Assembly: GCA_029225165.1 (NCBI GenBank)
Contig: JAQXVY010000017.1
Span: 1-43,561, forward strand
Reading direction: 5' to 3'
DNA length: 43,561 nucleotides
Origin: Oscillospiraceae bacterium
GTDB taxonomy: Bacteria > Bacillota > Clostridia > Oscillospirales > Acutalibacteraceae
Shown: piece by piece, positions 7,892-16,300 of the stretch
How positions within the stretch are numbered: position 1 is the first letter of the stretch
How the letters are laid out: each line of letters opens with the position of its first letter
The notes under the pieces: model-generated
What the model saw: the letters and a program-made list of their open reading frames with translations, nothing else
Told to the model about the DNA's origin: nothing
The model's database searches: none
Made by a program: the position numbers and the translations under genes

Positions 7892-9379
7892 ATGATGATT
7901 AAAAAAGCAATTTCAACAGTTTTGTTTCTGGCTGTAATTTTTAACACATTCAGCTTTACAATGCTTAGCGTCAGCGCAGAAACAACCGAAAAATTCTCGT
8001 ATAATATCATAGACAACGGCACAGCACAAATCACAAAATGTAATGAAATCTCCGGAGATGTAGTTATTCCTGAGGAGATAGACGGTTATACCGTTACAGG
8101 TATCGGGGCAGAAGCCTTTGCAGACTGCATTGGTATTTCTTCTGTTTCAATTCCAAATTCAGTTGAAGTAATTGAGGACGGTGCCCTAACGGGACTGTTA
8201 AATACTACAATTTACTGCTACACAGGCACACAGGCACATCAATATGTCTTGGATAATAGCTTTAGCAACATTGTTCTTGTAGATGATATTAAGCTAAATA
8301 CAAGTAACGCTGTACTTACAACAGGCAGAACAAAAACCCTTAAGGCGATAATCACACCAACAGGCGACAGCCTTCAGTCAGGAAAATGGTCATCAAGCAA
8401 CACAAGAGTTGCAACTGTTAACAACAAGGGTGTTGTTACTGCAAAATCAAGAGGTACTGCAACTATCAGTGCAAAGTCAACCGACGGTATTAAAGAGGCA
8501 AAGTGCAGAATTGTTGTAAAACAGCCTGTTACAAGTGTTAAAATCTCAAATAACAAAACAAATCTAAAGGTTGGCAAAAGTAAAACACTAAAGGCAACCG
8601 TTACACCTAAAAATGCAAACAACAAAAGGGTTAAGTGGTCAACATCAAATAAAAAGACACTTAATATTAACGGTCAAGGAAAAATCACAGCAAAGCACCG
8701 TGGCAAGGCTGTTGTATATGCAAGGGCAACTGACGGAAGTAAAAAGTACGGAAAGTGTATTGTTACAGTAAAACAGCCTGTAAAGAAGATTAAGCTTTCA
8801 GACACAAGCCTTACATTAAAGGTTGGCAAAAGCGAAAAGATAAAGGCTACTGCCTTCCCAAGTAACGCAAACAACAAGAAAATCAAGTGGACTTCCTCTA
8901 ACACCAAGGTTGCAACTGTTGACAGCAAGGGCAACATCACCGCTGTTAAAAAGGGTACAGCCAACATTACAGCAGCGGCAAAGGATGGAAGTAAGGTAAA
9001 AAGGATTTGCAAGGTTACTGTAGAAAATGACATTGAGCTTACTGCATACGAAAGAGATTTGCTGATGAGAAGTCTTTACCGTGAGGCAGGTTCAACAAGC
9101 TTTTGGTGTCAGGTATATGTATGCTCTGCTACACTAAACTTGTGGAAAAGCGATTTTTCACACCTAACCCTTGGTCAGATGCTGACAAACTACAATATTT
9201 ACGAAACTGCCTATACACTAAATTCTGTTACCGAAAAGGAAAAGTCATATGTAAAAAAGGCAACAGACTATGTACTTAACAGAGGCAGAGTTCCAAATGT
9301 AAAATACTTTAGAACAAGTTATTACCACGGTTTCGGAACACCTGTAACCTCTATTGACAATGTTTATTTCAGCTGTTAA
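7892..9379 (+). CDS. Secreted protein: BspA-type leucine-rich segment, three Big_2 domains, SleB/CwlJ-like C-terminus
   Basis: 495 residues. A signal peptide covers about residues 1-29 (hydrophobic core, then VSAE). Residues 35-125 resemble a BspA-type leucine-rich repeat (DGYTVTGIGAEAFADC, SSVSIPNSVEVI). Three Big_2 immunoglobulin-like repeats follow at about 131-210, 212-294 and 297-377, each with W-SSN-x-x-VATV and a closing C-x-V-x-V-K. Residues 382-495 (ELTAYERDLLMRSLYREAG, then later NVKYFRTSYYHG) resemble the SleB/CwlJ cell-wall hydrolase fold, with E398 in the position of the catalytic glutamate. The likely place of action is the cell wall or spore cortex; enzymatic activity is inferred. 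AGGAGG lies 3 bases before the first ATG and 6 before a second ATG at 7895, which may be the true start. Confidence 0.8.
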   Translation: MMIKKAISTVLFLAVIFNTFSFTMLSVSAETTEKFSYNIIDNGTAQITKCNEISGDVVIPEEIDGYTVTGIGAEAFADCIGISSVSIPNSVEVIEDGALTGLLNTTIYCYTGTQAHQYVLDNSFSNIVLVDDIKLNTSNAVLTTGRTKTLKAIITPTGDSLQSGKWSSSNTRVATVNNKGVVTAKSRGTATISAKSTDGIKEAKCRIVVKQPVTSVKISNNKTNLKVGKSKTLKATVTPKNANNKRVKWSTSNKKTLNINGQGKITAKHRGKAVVYARATDGSKKYGKCIVTVKQPVKKIKLSDTSLTLKVGKSEKIKATAFPSNANNKKIKWTSSNTKVATVDSKGNITAVKKGTANITAAAKDGSKVKRICKVTVENDIELTAYERDLLMRSLYREAGSTSFWCQVYVCSATLNLWKSDFSHLTLGQMLTNYNIYETAYTLNSVTEKEKSYVKKATDYVLNRGRVPNVKYFRTSYYHGFGTPVTSIDNVYFSC

Positions 9380-9388
9380 CACATCACT

Positions 9389-9418
9389 CTCCCCCATATT
9401 TTGGGGGAGTTTTTATTT
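9389..9418 (+). terminator. Rho-independent terminator
   Basis: CTCCCCC pairs with GGGGGAG around a 7-base loop, followed by TTTTTATTT. It ends the Big_2/SleB-like gene. Confidence 0.92.
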
Positions 9419-9463
9419 ACAAAACCTGTGTTTATGTGATAGAATGCAGTTGAGGTGAAACTT

Positions 9464-10327
9464 ATGAACTGTGATTTACACAATCATTCAATATATTCCG
9501 ACGGTACATTTACACCTGAAGAGCTTGTTGCGGAGGCTGAAGGGTTGGGTCTTTCTGCCATAGCCCTTACAGACCACAACACAGTTATGGGACTTGACAG
9601 ATTTTTTGACTGTGGCAAAAACAGTAGTGTAAAGCTTGTTGGCGGAATTGAATTTTCAACAGATTACAAGGGTATTGAGCTTCACATACTTGGCTTTTTC
9701 GTTCCTAAAAGTGAACAGGATAACATTGAAACCCTTGTGAAAAATGCCCTAAAGCTAAAGGAACAGAGTAACATTGATGTTGTGAACAAAATCAGGGATA
9801 TGGGATATGATATTTCTTATGAGGAAATAAAAAATGCCAGTCCCAGCGGAAAAATTAACAGAGCCAACATTGCGTCAGTTATGGTGGAGAAAAACATTGT
9901 TGAGTCTGTAAGTGATGCATTCGAGAAATTCCTCAACCCAAAGTTGGGGCTTTATCACCCACCAAAAAAGCTGTCTGCCCTTGAAATAATTGATGTGATA
10001 AACAATATGGGGGCGGTTTCGGTACTGGCTCATCCGTTTCTCAATTTAAAAACAGAGGAAAAGCTGAGGGAATTTTTGCTTGACGCACGGGTTCACAACT
10101 TGGACGGTATGGAGGTTTATTACTCAAAATTCACCGAGGAGCAAACAGAGTGTGCAAAAAAACTTGCAGAGGAATTTTCCCTGATAAAAAGCGGAGGAAG
10201 TGACTTCCACGGTGCCAACAAGCCTGAAATAAGTATGGGTACAGGTAAAGGCAATCTGTCTATCCCCTACGAATGTTACGAAAACCTTGAAAAGAGATAT
10301 AGGGAAAAGAATAATATTGAGATTTAA
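9464..10327 (+). CDS. PHP-domain phosphoesterase (TrpH/YciV type)
   Basis: 287 residues from the ATG at 9464, which has GAGGTG six bases upstream; the GTG at 9455 lies within that site and is unlikely to be used. The metal-binding PHP motifs are visible: CDLHNHSIYSDG at the N-terminus, ALTDHNTV, GIEFST, VLAHPF, and GSDFHG near the C-terminus. Relatives such as E. coli RNase AM (YciV) and 3',5'-nucleoside bisphosphate phosphatases degrade short RNA or nucleotide bisphosphates 5' to 3'. It is a stand-alone gene between two strong terminators, so it is likely a single-gene transcript. The exact substrate is inferred from the family. Confidence 0.88.
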   Translation: MNCDLHNHSIYSDGTFTPEELVAEAEGLGLSAIALTDHNTVMGLDRFFDCGKNSSVKLVGGIEFSTDYKGIELHILGFFVPKSEQDNIETLVKNALKLKEQSNIDVVNKIRDMGYDISYEEIKNASPSGKINRANIASVMVEKNIVESVSDAFEKFLNPKLGLYHPPKKLSALEIIDVINNMGAVSVLAHPFLNLKTEEKLREFLLDARVHNLDGMEVYYSKFTEEQTECAKKLAEEFSLIKSGGSDFHGANKPEISMGTGKGNLSIPYECYENLEKRYREKNNIEI

Positions 10328-10333
10328 CAGCAA

Positions 10334-10374
10334 CACCGGACAATCCTATTTTGTCCGGTGATTATTTTTGTTTT
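10334..10374 (+). terminator. Rho-independent terminator
   Basis: CACCGGACAA pairs perfectly with TTGTCCGGTG around a 7-base loop and is followed by a T-rich run (ATTATTTTTGTTTT). It ends the PHP gene. Confidence 0.93.
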
Positions 10375-10377
10375 ATA

Positions 10378-10644
10378 AAAAGCCTCCCTCAGATGAGTAT
10401 TCCATTACTAAGGGAAATGTCACGAAGTGACAAAGGGTTTGCCGTTTTCGCCAGAAAAAGGGGGACCGCTTGCGGTGGAAGGAGGGAAAAAGTGTTCTCT
10501 TTATCTCTTTTTGTCTTTAGAGGGTAGTGCGGTTATATGCTCTGACTTAAACTTTGACATCTAAAGACATACCAAGATATATTGACTACTTTTTCACTCC
10601 CTCAGTCGCCTTTGGCGACAGCTCCCTCATCCGAGGGAGCCTTT
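10378..10644. mobile_element. MITE-like element, 267 bp
   Basis: The ends AAAGCCTCCCTCAGATGAG (10378-10396) and CTCATCCGAGGGAGCCTTT (10626-10644) are inverted copies with two mismatches. Subterminal hairpins lie inside each end: GTCAC-GAA-GTGAC on the left and GTCGCC-TTT-GGCGAC on the right. No open frame is credible inside. CTCCCTCAGTCGCC-type repeats are common in clostridial intergenic DNA. It is probably a non-autonomous element; I see no matching transposase in the window. Confidence 0.7.
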
Positions 10645-10682
10645 GTTAAGTCCATAATTCAAATTAATCTAATAGTATAGAT

Positions 10683-10865
10683 TTAGGCACTACTGCTTTC
10701 CTTAGCCACAGAATCACACAATGCGTTTTGTGCGGAAATGGTGGCAAGTGTATCTCCAAGCTGGACAAAAATTGCACCCAGTAAATCAATTTGTTCATCA
10801 GTAAAATTGCAGGATATAAAGTTTGCAACAGCGGTTACAGCCGCTGTAATCTCACAAGGCGTCAT
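10683..10865 (-). CDS. Small conserved protein, DUF6774-like
   Basis: A 60-residue protein reading MTPCEITAAVTAVANFIS, then FTDEQIDLLGAIFVQLGDTL and ATISAQNALC. It has a strong ribosome binding site (AGGGGGTGA) seven bases before the ATG. The pattern of an N-terminal Cys, an 'LLGAIFVQLGDTLATI' core and a late Cys matches small clostridial proteins that I recall as DUF6774. Their function is unknown. It is predicted to be a short helical protein without a signal peptide. It diverges from the gene at 10990 across a 120-bp intergenic region. Confidence 0.7.
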   Translation of the reverse strand: MTPCEITAAVTAVANFISCNFTDEQIDLLGAIFVQLGDTLATISAQNALCDSVAKESSSA

Positions 10866-10916
10866 AAATTCACCCCCTGTATATTCTATGAAAGCATTGG
10901 TGTGTTAGCCTATAAT

Positions 10917-10933
10917 AATTCTAAATAAGAATT
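10917..10933. promoter_or_regulatory. Short palindrome in divergent intergenic region
   Basis: AATTCT-AAATA-AGAATT between two divergent genes, directly upstream of the promoter at 10937. It closely resembles the repeated palindrome AATTCT-TTATT-AGAATT found at 17194 and near 23313, differing in the central bases. Confidence 0.4.
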
Positions 10934-10936
10934 TAT

Positions 10937-10965
10937 TTGCTTTTTACCGTGATTTGCATTATAAT
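10937..10965 (+). promoter_or_regulatory. Sigma-A-type promoter
   Basis: TTGCTT, a 17-base spacer and TATAAT, ending 24 bp before the start codon at 10990. An AGGAAAGGGTG ribosome binding site follows. Confidence 0.65.
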
Positions 10966-10989
10966 GGAAACACAGGAAAGGGTGATTAA

Positions 10990-12195
10990 ATGGCACTTGA
11001 TTCATATTTAAGAGGTACAAGCCCTGTTGACGAAATGATAATGTCAGCAATTGACGGAATTATGCCTGAAAAGAGGCTGTTTTCAACTATATCAGGCAGA
11101 GAGGCTTTTTCTAAAGGTTACAATTTATGTGTTGAAAAAAGCTCAAAAAGTGATATAAACTCCACCCTAATTGAACTTGCATTTCGCTACATAGCCAAAA
11201 TACTTGTGTCTGCATACAGCAACGACATTAACTGCGACCCTTTACAGTACAGCGTTGCGTCACGGAGCATTGAAAATCTAAAGTGGCGACTTAGCGGTGA
11301 ATATTATGACGAGCTAAAGGAACGGTTTGATTACGGTGTAATGCGTGTCAACGACTATATTGAAACAGGTGAGGACAGCTCCGAAAATATTGTTCAGCAT
11401 TGTTGGTTTTTTGCAAAGCTTGACATTTGCTACCGCAGAGGTGCCGTACCCTCTGATATTGGGCAATTCTTTCAACCTGCAACTGATGAAGAGGTAAGGG
11501 AGGTTCTTGCCCTTGCAACGAAGTTTCGCAGGTCATTTATTCCAAGTGTAATAAAGCCTACAAGCAGAATTATCATTAACCCGCAGTTCGGCTTTGGTGA
11601 ATACTTAATCGGTGAAGTTGACTGCGATATGATTATCGACAACACAATAGTTGACCTTAGAACAGACATAGGGCACTCTTTTCCCTATGAAAGGGTTGCA
11701 AAATCCCTTCTTTACTATCTGCTGACAGAGATTAACAGTGAATTTAACGACACAGACAGCGCCTATCCAATCAGACGACTTGCATTTTACAGCGGAAGAT
11801 ACGGAGAAACGGAGGTTTTGTTCCTTGAGGATATGGACGGCGATGAGCTTTCAAAGGCTCTTGAAAAAATCATCATAGCCACCGAGGCAAAGTATAAAAT
11901 CAAATCCCAAAACACGGAAGAAAATCACACACTAAATCAATCCCCGAAAAGAACGGAAAGAGAAAACTTTTTGGATGAATATGATTACAGGGAGAGGGAA
12001 AATTACAACGACGGATATAACAGGGTGGTAAAGGAAAAGAATCACCACATATTTAGGAAGATACTAATATTCCTAATAATAATTTCCCTGCTGGTGGTAG
12101 TATTCTTCTACGCAAAGGAATGGTACACAAGCACCTACGGGGCAGATTATTCCTTTAGCTCAATAATCCACAATTTGTTTGGGTGGGATATATGA
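10990..12195 (+). CDS. Tail-anchored protein of unknown function, possible PD-(D/E)XK-like domain
   Basis: 401 residues, with no family I can name firmly. Residues 1-180 are mostly helical. Residues 200-245 read FGFGEYLIGEVDCDMIIDN, then TIVDLRTDIGHSFPYERVAK and SLLYYLLTEI. This has the pattern of PD-(D/E)XK nuclease-like proteins: an acidic pair in one strand, a hydrophobic strand ending D-L-[RK]-T, then a helix with Q/K-LLxYYLL. The catalytic lysine position is R224, so it may be inactive or binding-only. A charged, Asn/Glu-rich linker (about 305-350) leads to one strong transmembrane helix at about 356-376 and a short tail, which suggests membrane anchoring with the main domain in the cytoplasm. 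No neighbour indicates a pathway. The nuclease-fold assignment is an inference. Confidence 0.6.
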   Translation: MALDSYLRGTSPVDEMIMSAIDGIMPEKRLFSTISGREAFSKGYNLCVEKSSKSDINSTLIELAFRYIAKILVSAYSNDINCDPLQYSVASRSIENLKWRLSGEYYDELKERFDYGVMRVNDYIETGEDSSENIVQHCWFFAKLDICYRRGAVPSDIGQFFQPATDEEVREVLALATKFRRSFIPSVIKPTSRIIINPQFGFGEYLIGEVDCDMIIDNTIVDLRTDIGHSFPYERVAKSLLYYLLTEINSEFNDTDSAYPIRRLAFYSGRYGETEVLFLEDMDGDELSKALEKIIIATEAKYKIKSQNTEENHTLNQSPKRTERENFLDEYDYRERENYNDGYNRVVKEKNHHIFRKILIFLIIISLLVVVFFYAKEWYTSTYGADYSFSSIIHNLFGWDI

Positions 12196-12225
12196 ATTGA
12201 GTTCTGAGTTTGGAGTTAAAACTTC

Positions 12226-12288
12226 TGTCATTCCAAGTCGCAACACTGTCATTCCGAGTCGCAACACTGTCATTCCGAGTCGAAACAC
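12226..12288. repeat. Three tandem 21-bp repeats adjoining dispersed repeat copy B
   Basis: Three units of TGTCATTCCGAGTCGCAACA plus one more base (the first has CCAAG, the third CGAAAC) run directly into the TGTCATTCCGAA end of the 146-bp repeat. The array therefore repeats that element's terminal motif. Confidence 0.85.
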
Positions 12289-12433
12289 TGTCATTCCGAA
12301 CTTGTCGAGGAATCCCTTTCCTCTACCACTCGTTATTAGGGGAATCACACTTTCCTATAACCTGATAGTGTCGATTTAGGCACTACTGCTATCCTTTCAG
12401 ATTCTTCAGTCGCTACGCTCCCTCAGAATCACA
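12289..12433 (-). repeat. 146-bp dispersed repeat, copy B (inverted)
   Basis: Reverse-complement copy of the element at 3556. It shares the blocks CCTGATAGTGTCGATT, GCACTACTGCTATCCTTTC and AGATTCTTC, and ends at CCTCAGAATCACA. It is 145 bp long, with no insertion. A GTCGCTACGCTCCCTCAG segment lies near the right end. Confidence 0.8.
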
Positions 12434-12520
12434 GAGGTGGGATTTTTCTGAATGACAAGCGGGATATTACAATGGAGAGATTATCGGAACAAAATAATAA
12501 AAAATTTTCAAACAAATTAA

Positions 12521-12561
12521 GAGAGCGAGAAAACGGGTTTTCTGTCCTTTTCTCTGCTCTC
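12521..12561 (+). terminator. Hairpin followed by T-rich tract
   Basis: GAGAGCGAGAAAA pairs with TTTTCTCTGCTCTC (one mismatch) around a 14-base loop that itself contains GGGTTTTC. A long T-rich tract follows. It plausibly terminates transcription arriving from the gene ending at 12195. Confidence 0.5.
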
Positions 12562-12665
12562 TTTTACTTTTGTCTTATTTTGTTTTATTTTCTTTACTTT
12601 CCTCTACTTTTGTTTCTTTTTCTTTCCTTTACTTTCCTTTACTTTCCTTTTCTTTACTTTACTTT
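12562..12665. repeat. Pyrimidine-rich low-complexity tract
   Basis: About 100 bases of almost pure C/T on the plus strand built from units such as CTTTACTTTC and CTTTCCTTTA. A nominal open frame across it would encode a Phe/Leu/Tyr-rich peptide without a convincing ribosome binding site, so I do not call a gene. Confidence 0.7.
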
Positions 12666-12688
12666 GGGGATTATTGCATACATTTACA

Positions 12689-12712
12689 GGAGTTAATGTC
12701 AACATTAACTCC
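12689..12712. other. Perfect 10-bp hairpin
   Basis: GGAGTTAATG-TCAA-CATTAACTCC. It has no T run on either strand, so it is not a standard terminator. Its role is unclear. Confidence 0.5.
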
Positions 12713-12740
12713 ATTATTGCTGACACAATATGATAATCGG

Positions 12741-12772
12741 GTAAATTAAGAGGCAACCTTATACGGTTGCCC
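12741..12772 (-). terminator. Terminator of the NUDIX gene
   Basis: On the minus strand GGCAACC-GTATAA-GGTTGCC is followed by TCTTAATTT. It lies nine bases after the NUDIX stop codon. Confidence 0.7.
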
Positions 12773-12780
12773 CAATTTGA

Positions 12781-13284
12781 TTAAAGGTCAAAAGCCTTTT
12801 TGATGCTGTCGTAGTGGAGGAAAATTCCCTCTTTTGCAAATTCTTCTATTTGCTCCTTGGTTGCAAGCATAAAGCCTGTTGTTTCTCTCTCTTGATTGTG
12901 AACATCCTCTTCACTAAAGTCAAGGGTAAAGCGGTAAACATCTACAAAGTAGTTGTCGCCCTCGCCGGGGTTTTCCCTGTGATATGTAAAGAGGTATTCC
13001 TCCTTACCCTTTGTAACATCAAGACCTGTTTCTTCCCTGACCTCTCGGCGTACAGCGTCAATGGAGTCTTCCCCTGCCATTGCGGCACCGCCTGAAACCT
13101 CCCACCAGCCGGGAGCCCAAGCCTTGTCCTCTGCACGCTTTGTAATAAGGAACTTTCCGTCATTTCGGCACACAACACCAAGGACTGTAAGGTGATATTC
13201 GTCATCCTTTAAAATCCAGTTGTTTCGCTCCATTGTTCTGCCTGTTCTCTGTTTGTTTTTATCGTAAATATCCCAACGCTCCAT
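12781..13284 (-). CDS. NUDIX hydrolase
   Basis: 167 residues. The NUDIX box is complete: GGAAMAGEDSIDAVRREV followed by REETGLDV fits G-x5-E-x7-R-E-x2-E-E-x-G. The N-terminus MERWDIYDKNKQRTGRTM and the block WAPGWWEVSGG match the isopentenyl-diphosphate isomerase-like/YfcD group, which hydrolyse nucleoside diphosphate derivatives; this sequence lacks the extra motifs of true IPP isomerases. It has an AAGAGGA ribosome binding site. It lies 64 bp downstream of pglX on the same strand and has its own terminator, so it is probably the last gene of that run. The substrate is unknown. Confidence 0.88.
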   Translation of the reverse strand: MERWDIYDKNKQRTGRTMERNNWILKDDEYHLTVLGVVCRNDGKFLITKRAEDKAWAPGWWEVSGGAAMAGEDSIDAVRREVREETGLDVTKGKEEYLFTYHRENPGEGDNYFVDVYRFTLDFSEEDVHNQERETTGFMLATKEQIEEFAKEGIFLHYDSIKKAFDL

Positions 13285-13348
13285 AAATATATCCTCTTTT
13301 CTTAATCTTCTACTGATTATATCCTATTAATTGCAAAAAGGCAAATTT

Positions 13349-16300
13349 CTATATTTTCTCAAGCACCTTTAGTACTTCTCCCTCCGGTGTGGTTTGCACA
13401 CTTTGGTGGTTTTTGATAATTCCGTCATTTAAATCAAAGGTGTTGCCGGAAAGTTTTTCGAGGCTTTTGTCAAAGTTTTGTGACTCCTCGTATTTGCTTA
13501 ACAAATCGTCACGAAGCTTCATTATCACACCGTACTCCTCTGTGTTATCAAGGGAAATATTTTCTTCCAGCTCTGTAATTTTGTCCTTGTAGTACTTTAT
13601 CTGCTTTGTCAGCAGATTTTTACGGATATTATCTACCGTGGTGTAGTTCCACCTGTTCATATACACAAGGGCTTTAAAGGACTTTTTGCTGCCGCTGTTA
13701 AGCATCCAGTAAATGGGTCTTTTGCCCGAAACACCCACCTTGTAAAGTGACAGATGCTCCTTGTAAAATGTGTTAAAGAAATAGTTTCTGATTTTTTCTG
13801 TTGGAGTTTTGCCCTTTTCCTTTAGTGTTGAGGCGATATACAGCCAGTTTTCTTCAAAATATTTTTCTCCAAAAGAATATTTTACAAAATTTTTGAAGTA
13901 TTGCGCAAGGTCGTTTTGGCTGTCCTCGTTGTCTGAAACAAGTACAACACCGTTGTCAACAGGCGGAAAATCTCCGTAATTGCGAATATCCCAGTTACTG
14001 CCTGAATAGACCACACCATCCTTATTAAGGCTATATCTGCCTAAAATACACCCTACACCGTAGGATATAAAGGACTTTACATCACGAACCTTGTCAGCCC
14101 TGCTGACTGTTATGTCCTTATCCTCAACAGTTGGGTCAAAACCGCTTTTCACCTCGTAAATATCAAGGAAAATTCTGTTCAGTCTTTCTTCATTCTCTTT
14201 TAACTTTTCAAACCATTTTTGGGCGATTTTCTCCCACTTTTCAAAGGCATTTTGAATTTTATCTTCACCCTCACCCTTATACCTTATAAATGGGTGAGTT
14301 TTAAAATCCCAAGATTTTTCAAAGGAATCCCAATCCTCCTTGGAAATTGCAATATTCTCCTTTACAAGGGAATTTACTTCTTCCTCCATACTCTTTGAGT
14401 GGAGTATTGGCAGTCTTGCAATATCGCCAACCTGACAGTTCATTGTTGGTGCAAGCAGCTTTATCATCTCCGTTGCAATTACGGAATTGCAAAAGCCTAA
14501 GTAATAATACAGCTTGTCCTCACCTGTGTAAATTGACATTCCCGCAATATCGGAAAGTGCATTTTCCTTAAATCTGAATGCCGGTTTTACTGTGATAAGT
14601 GACCAGGTGATTAGTGGCAAAAACTTTAGTTCCTCGTTGTAATCCTGGGTGTGTCGTCCGTCATACTTTGCCATACCCATAACCACCTCACCGTTGTTGT
14701 GCCAATCCACAAGGTAGTCGTTGTTACCGTACCACTTTCTGTATTCTCCCCCTTTGTTGTAGGGGAAATATCTGCAACCGCTGTTCAGGGCGTCTGTTGC
14801 ACTTTTTGCAGTATAGTTTACGGAGTCACCGTCAACCTCCCACCAAAGTCGAAGAAACCTTTTGTTATCCCCTGTTTTCATACCGTTTCGCACAACGGAC
14901 AATTCCCCAAGAGTTCTGCCCTGCTCAAAGGCTTTAATAAAGCTGTCGCCAAGCCAGTAGGCAACAGGCTCACCGGGGATTTTAGCAAAGTCCATTTGGT
15001 GGGCAAAAAAGTGATTTTCAGGGTTAAAGAACTGCTGTTGCTTTTCACTTCTTTTACTGTAATTGTACTTTGTAAGGCGAACAGAGTGGATTTTTTGAAA
15101 CGGCAGATGCTTTCTGCTTGTCCAGGTTACAACAGGGAGATGTCCGATTTTCCCCTCAAAAAGCTCTGTGCCAAAGTCCACAATGGAATTTATCTGAAAT
15201 GTGTGGAGTAGATATTTTCTGAATTTTTCAAAGCTTTTCAGGTACATCCAAGAAACGGTGGTAATCATTGCCACCATTGCGTCGTCCTTTGTCAGCACTC
15301 CTGTTGCCTTTTGGATAAACACAGACGCAAGGTCATTTTTTGCAATGCTGTACTCCCTGTTTACATAGTCGGATAGGTTTTTGCTCATTCGTGAGCTGTT
15401 GAGATACGGTGGATTTGTCACCACAACATCATAGTGGTTTGTCATAACCATTGCTTGATTAACAAGTGGTACAAATTTTTCTACGATTTCTTTTTTATAC
15501 AATTCTTCCTGTTCATTATTAGTATTAAGAACAGAAATTTCGTTTATTCTCTTGTCAAGGGCAGGAAAATCCACTTTGCGTAAATTCAGCAGACTACCGT
15601 ATTCCTTGGCATTATAAAATACTGACACAAGGTACTCAAATTCTTCAATAAGTCTGTCGTTGCCCTGTGCAAAAAAGTCCCTTGTTTCCCTAAGATATGT
15701 AAAGCTGTTGCTCTCCTGTACGGCAAAGAGGTTTATCTCCTCTACATTATTTAGAATATTTTTGTCATACTGATATGCTTTCATAAGCAGTGCAAATCGA
15801 GAAAGATAACAAGCTCTGTCGTCAATGTCAAGTCCGAAAAGGTTGTTTTTGAGAATTAGCAAAGGCACTTCAGCTTTGGAGTAGCCCTCTGAAATGTATA
15901 TTTGCATTAGCAATTCAAAGGCGTACACAAGTATGTGACCACTGCCCATACAAGGGTCGATAAAGGTTATGCTCTGTGGTGTAATATCCCTCTTTTTCTG
16001 CCTTATTTCAAAAATCTCCACGCTGTCCTCGTTGCTGTCGGGTATGTAATAAACCCAGTTTTCAAGGAGAGTTTTTGCCTTTTCACTCTTTCCTAAGCCC
16101 ATAAGGTGGTCAATCCAAACCCTGCCCAAGGTATTCTCCACCATATACTTAACAACCCAGTCGGGAGTGTAAAGCTGGGTGGCAACCGGCAGATACTTTG
16201 AGTCTATTTTTTTCTTGGACATATCACCGTCATACAACCTGTTAAAAACATCTGTGTTGTAGTACTGGTGAAACCATCCCATAATTTCAACACCATTTGT

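Noticed and set aside
12226..12308. Possible CRISPR array
   Set aside because: The units are 21 bp in direct tandem with no distinct spacers, and they match the end of a dispersed repeat. No cas genes are present.
12472..12696. Open frame for a 74-residue Phe/Leu/Tyr-rich peptide
   Set aside because: It is a translation of the pyrimidine tract, has no clear ribosome binding site and resembles no membrane protein family.
12781..13284. Isopentenyl-diphosphate isomerase
   Set aside because: The N-terminus resembles that family, but only the generic NUDIX box is convincing, so I kept the broader call.
14651..15211. 186-residue plus-strand open frame inside pglX
   Set aside because: Antisense shadow of the methyltransferase gene; its hydrophobic composition follows from the complementary codons.
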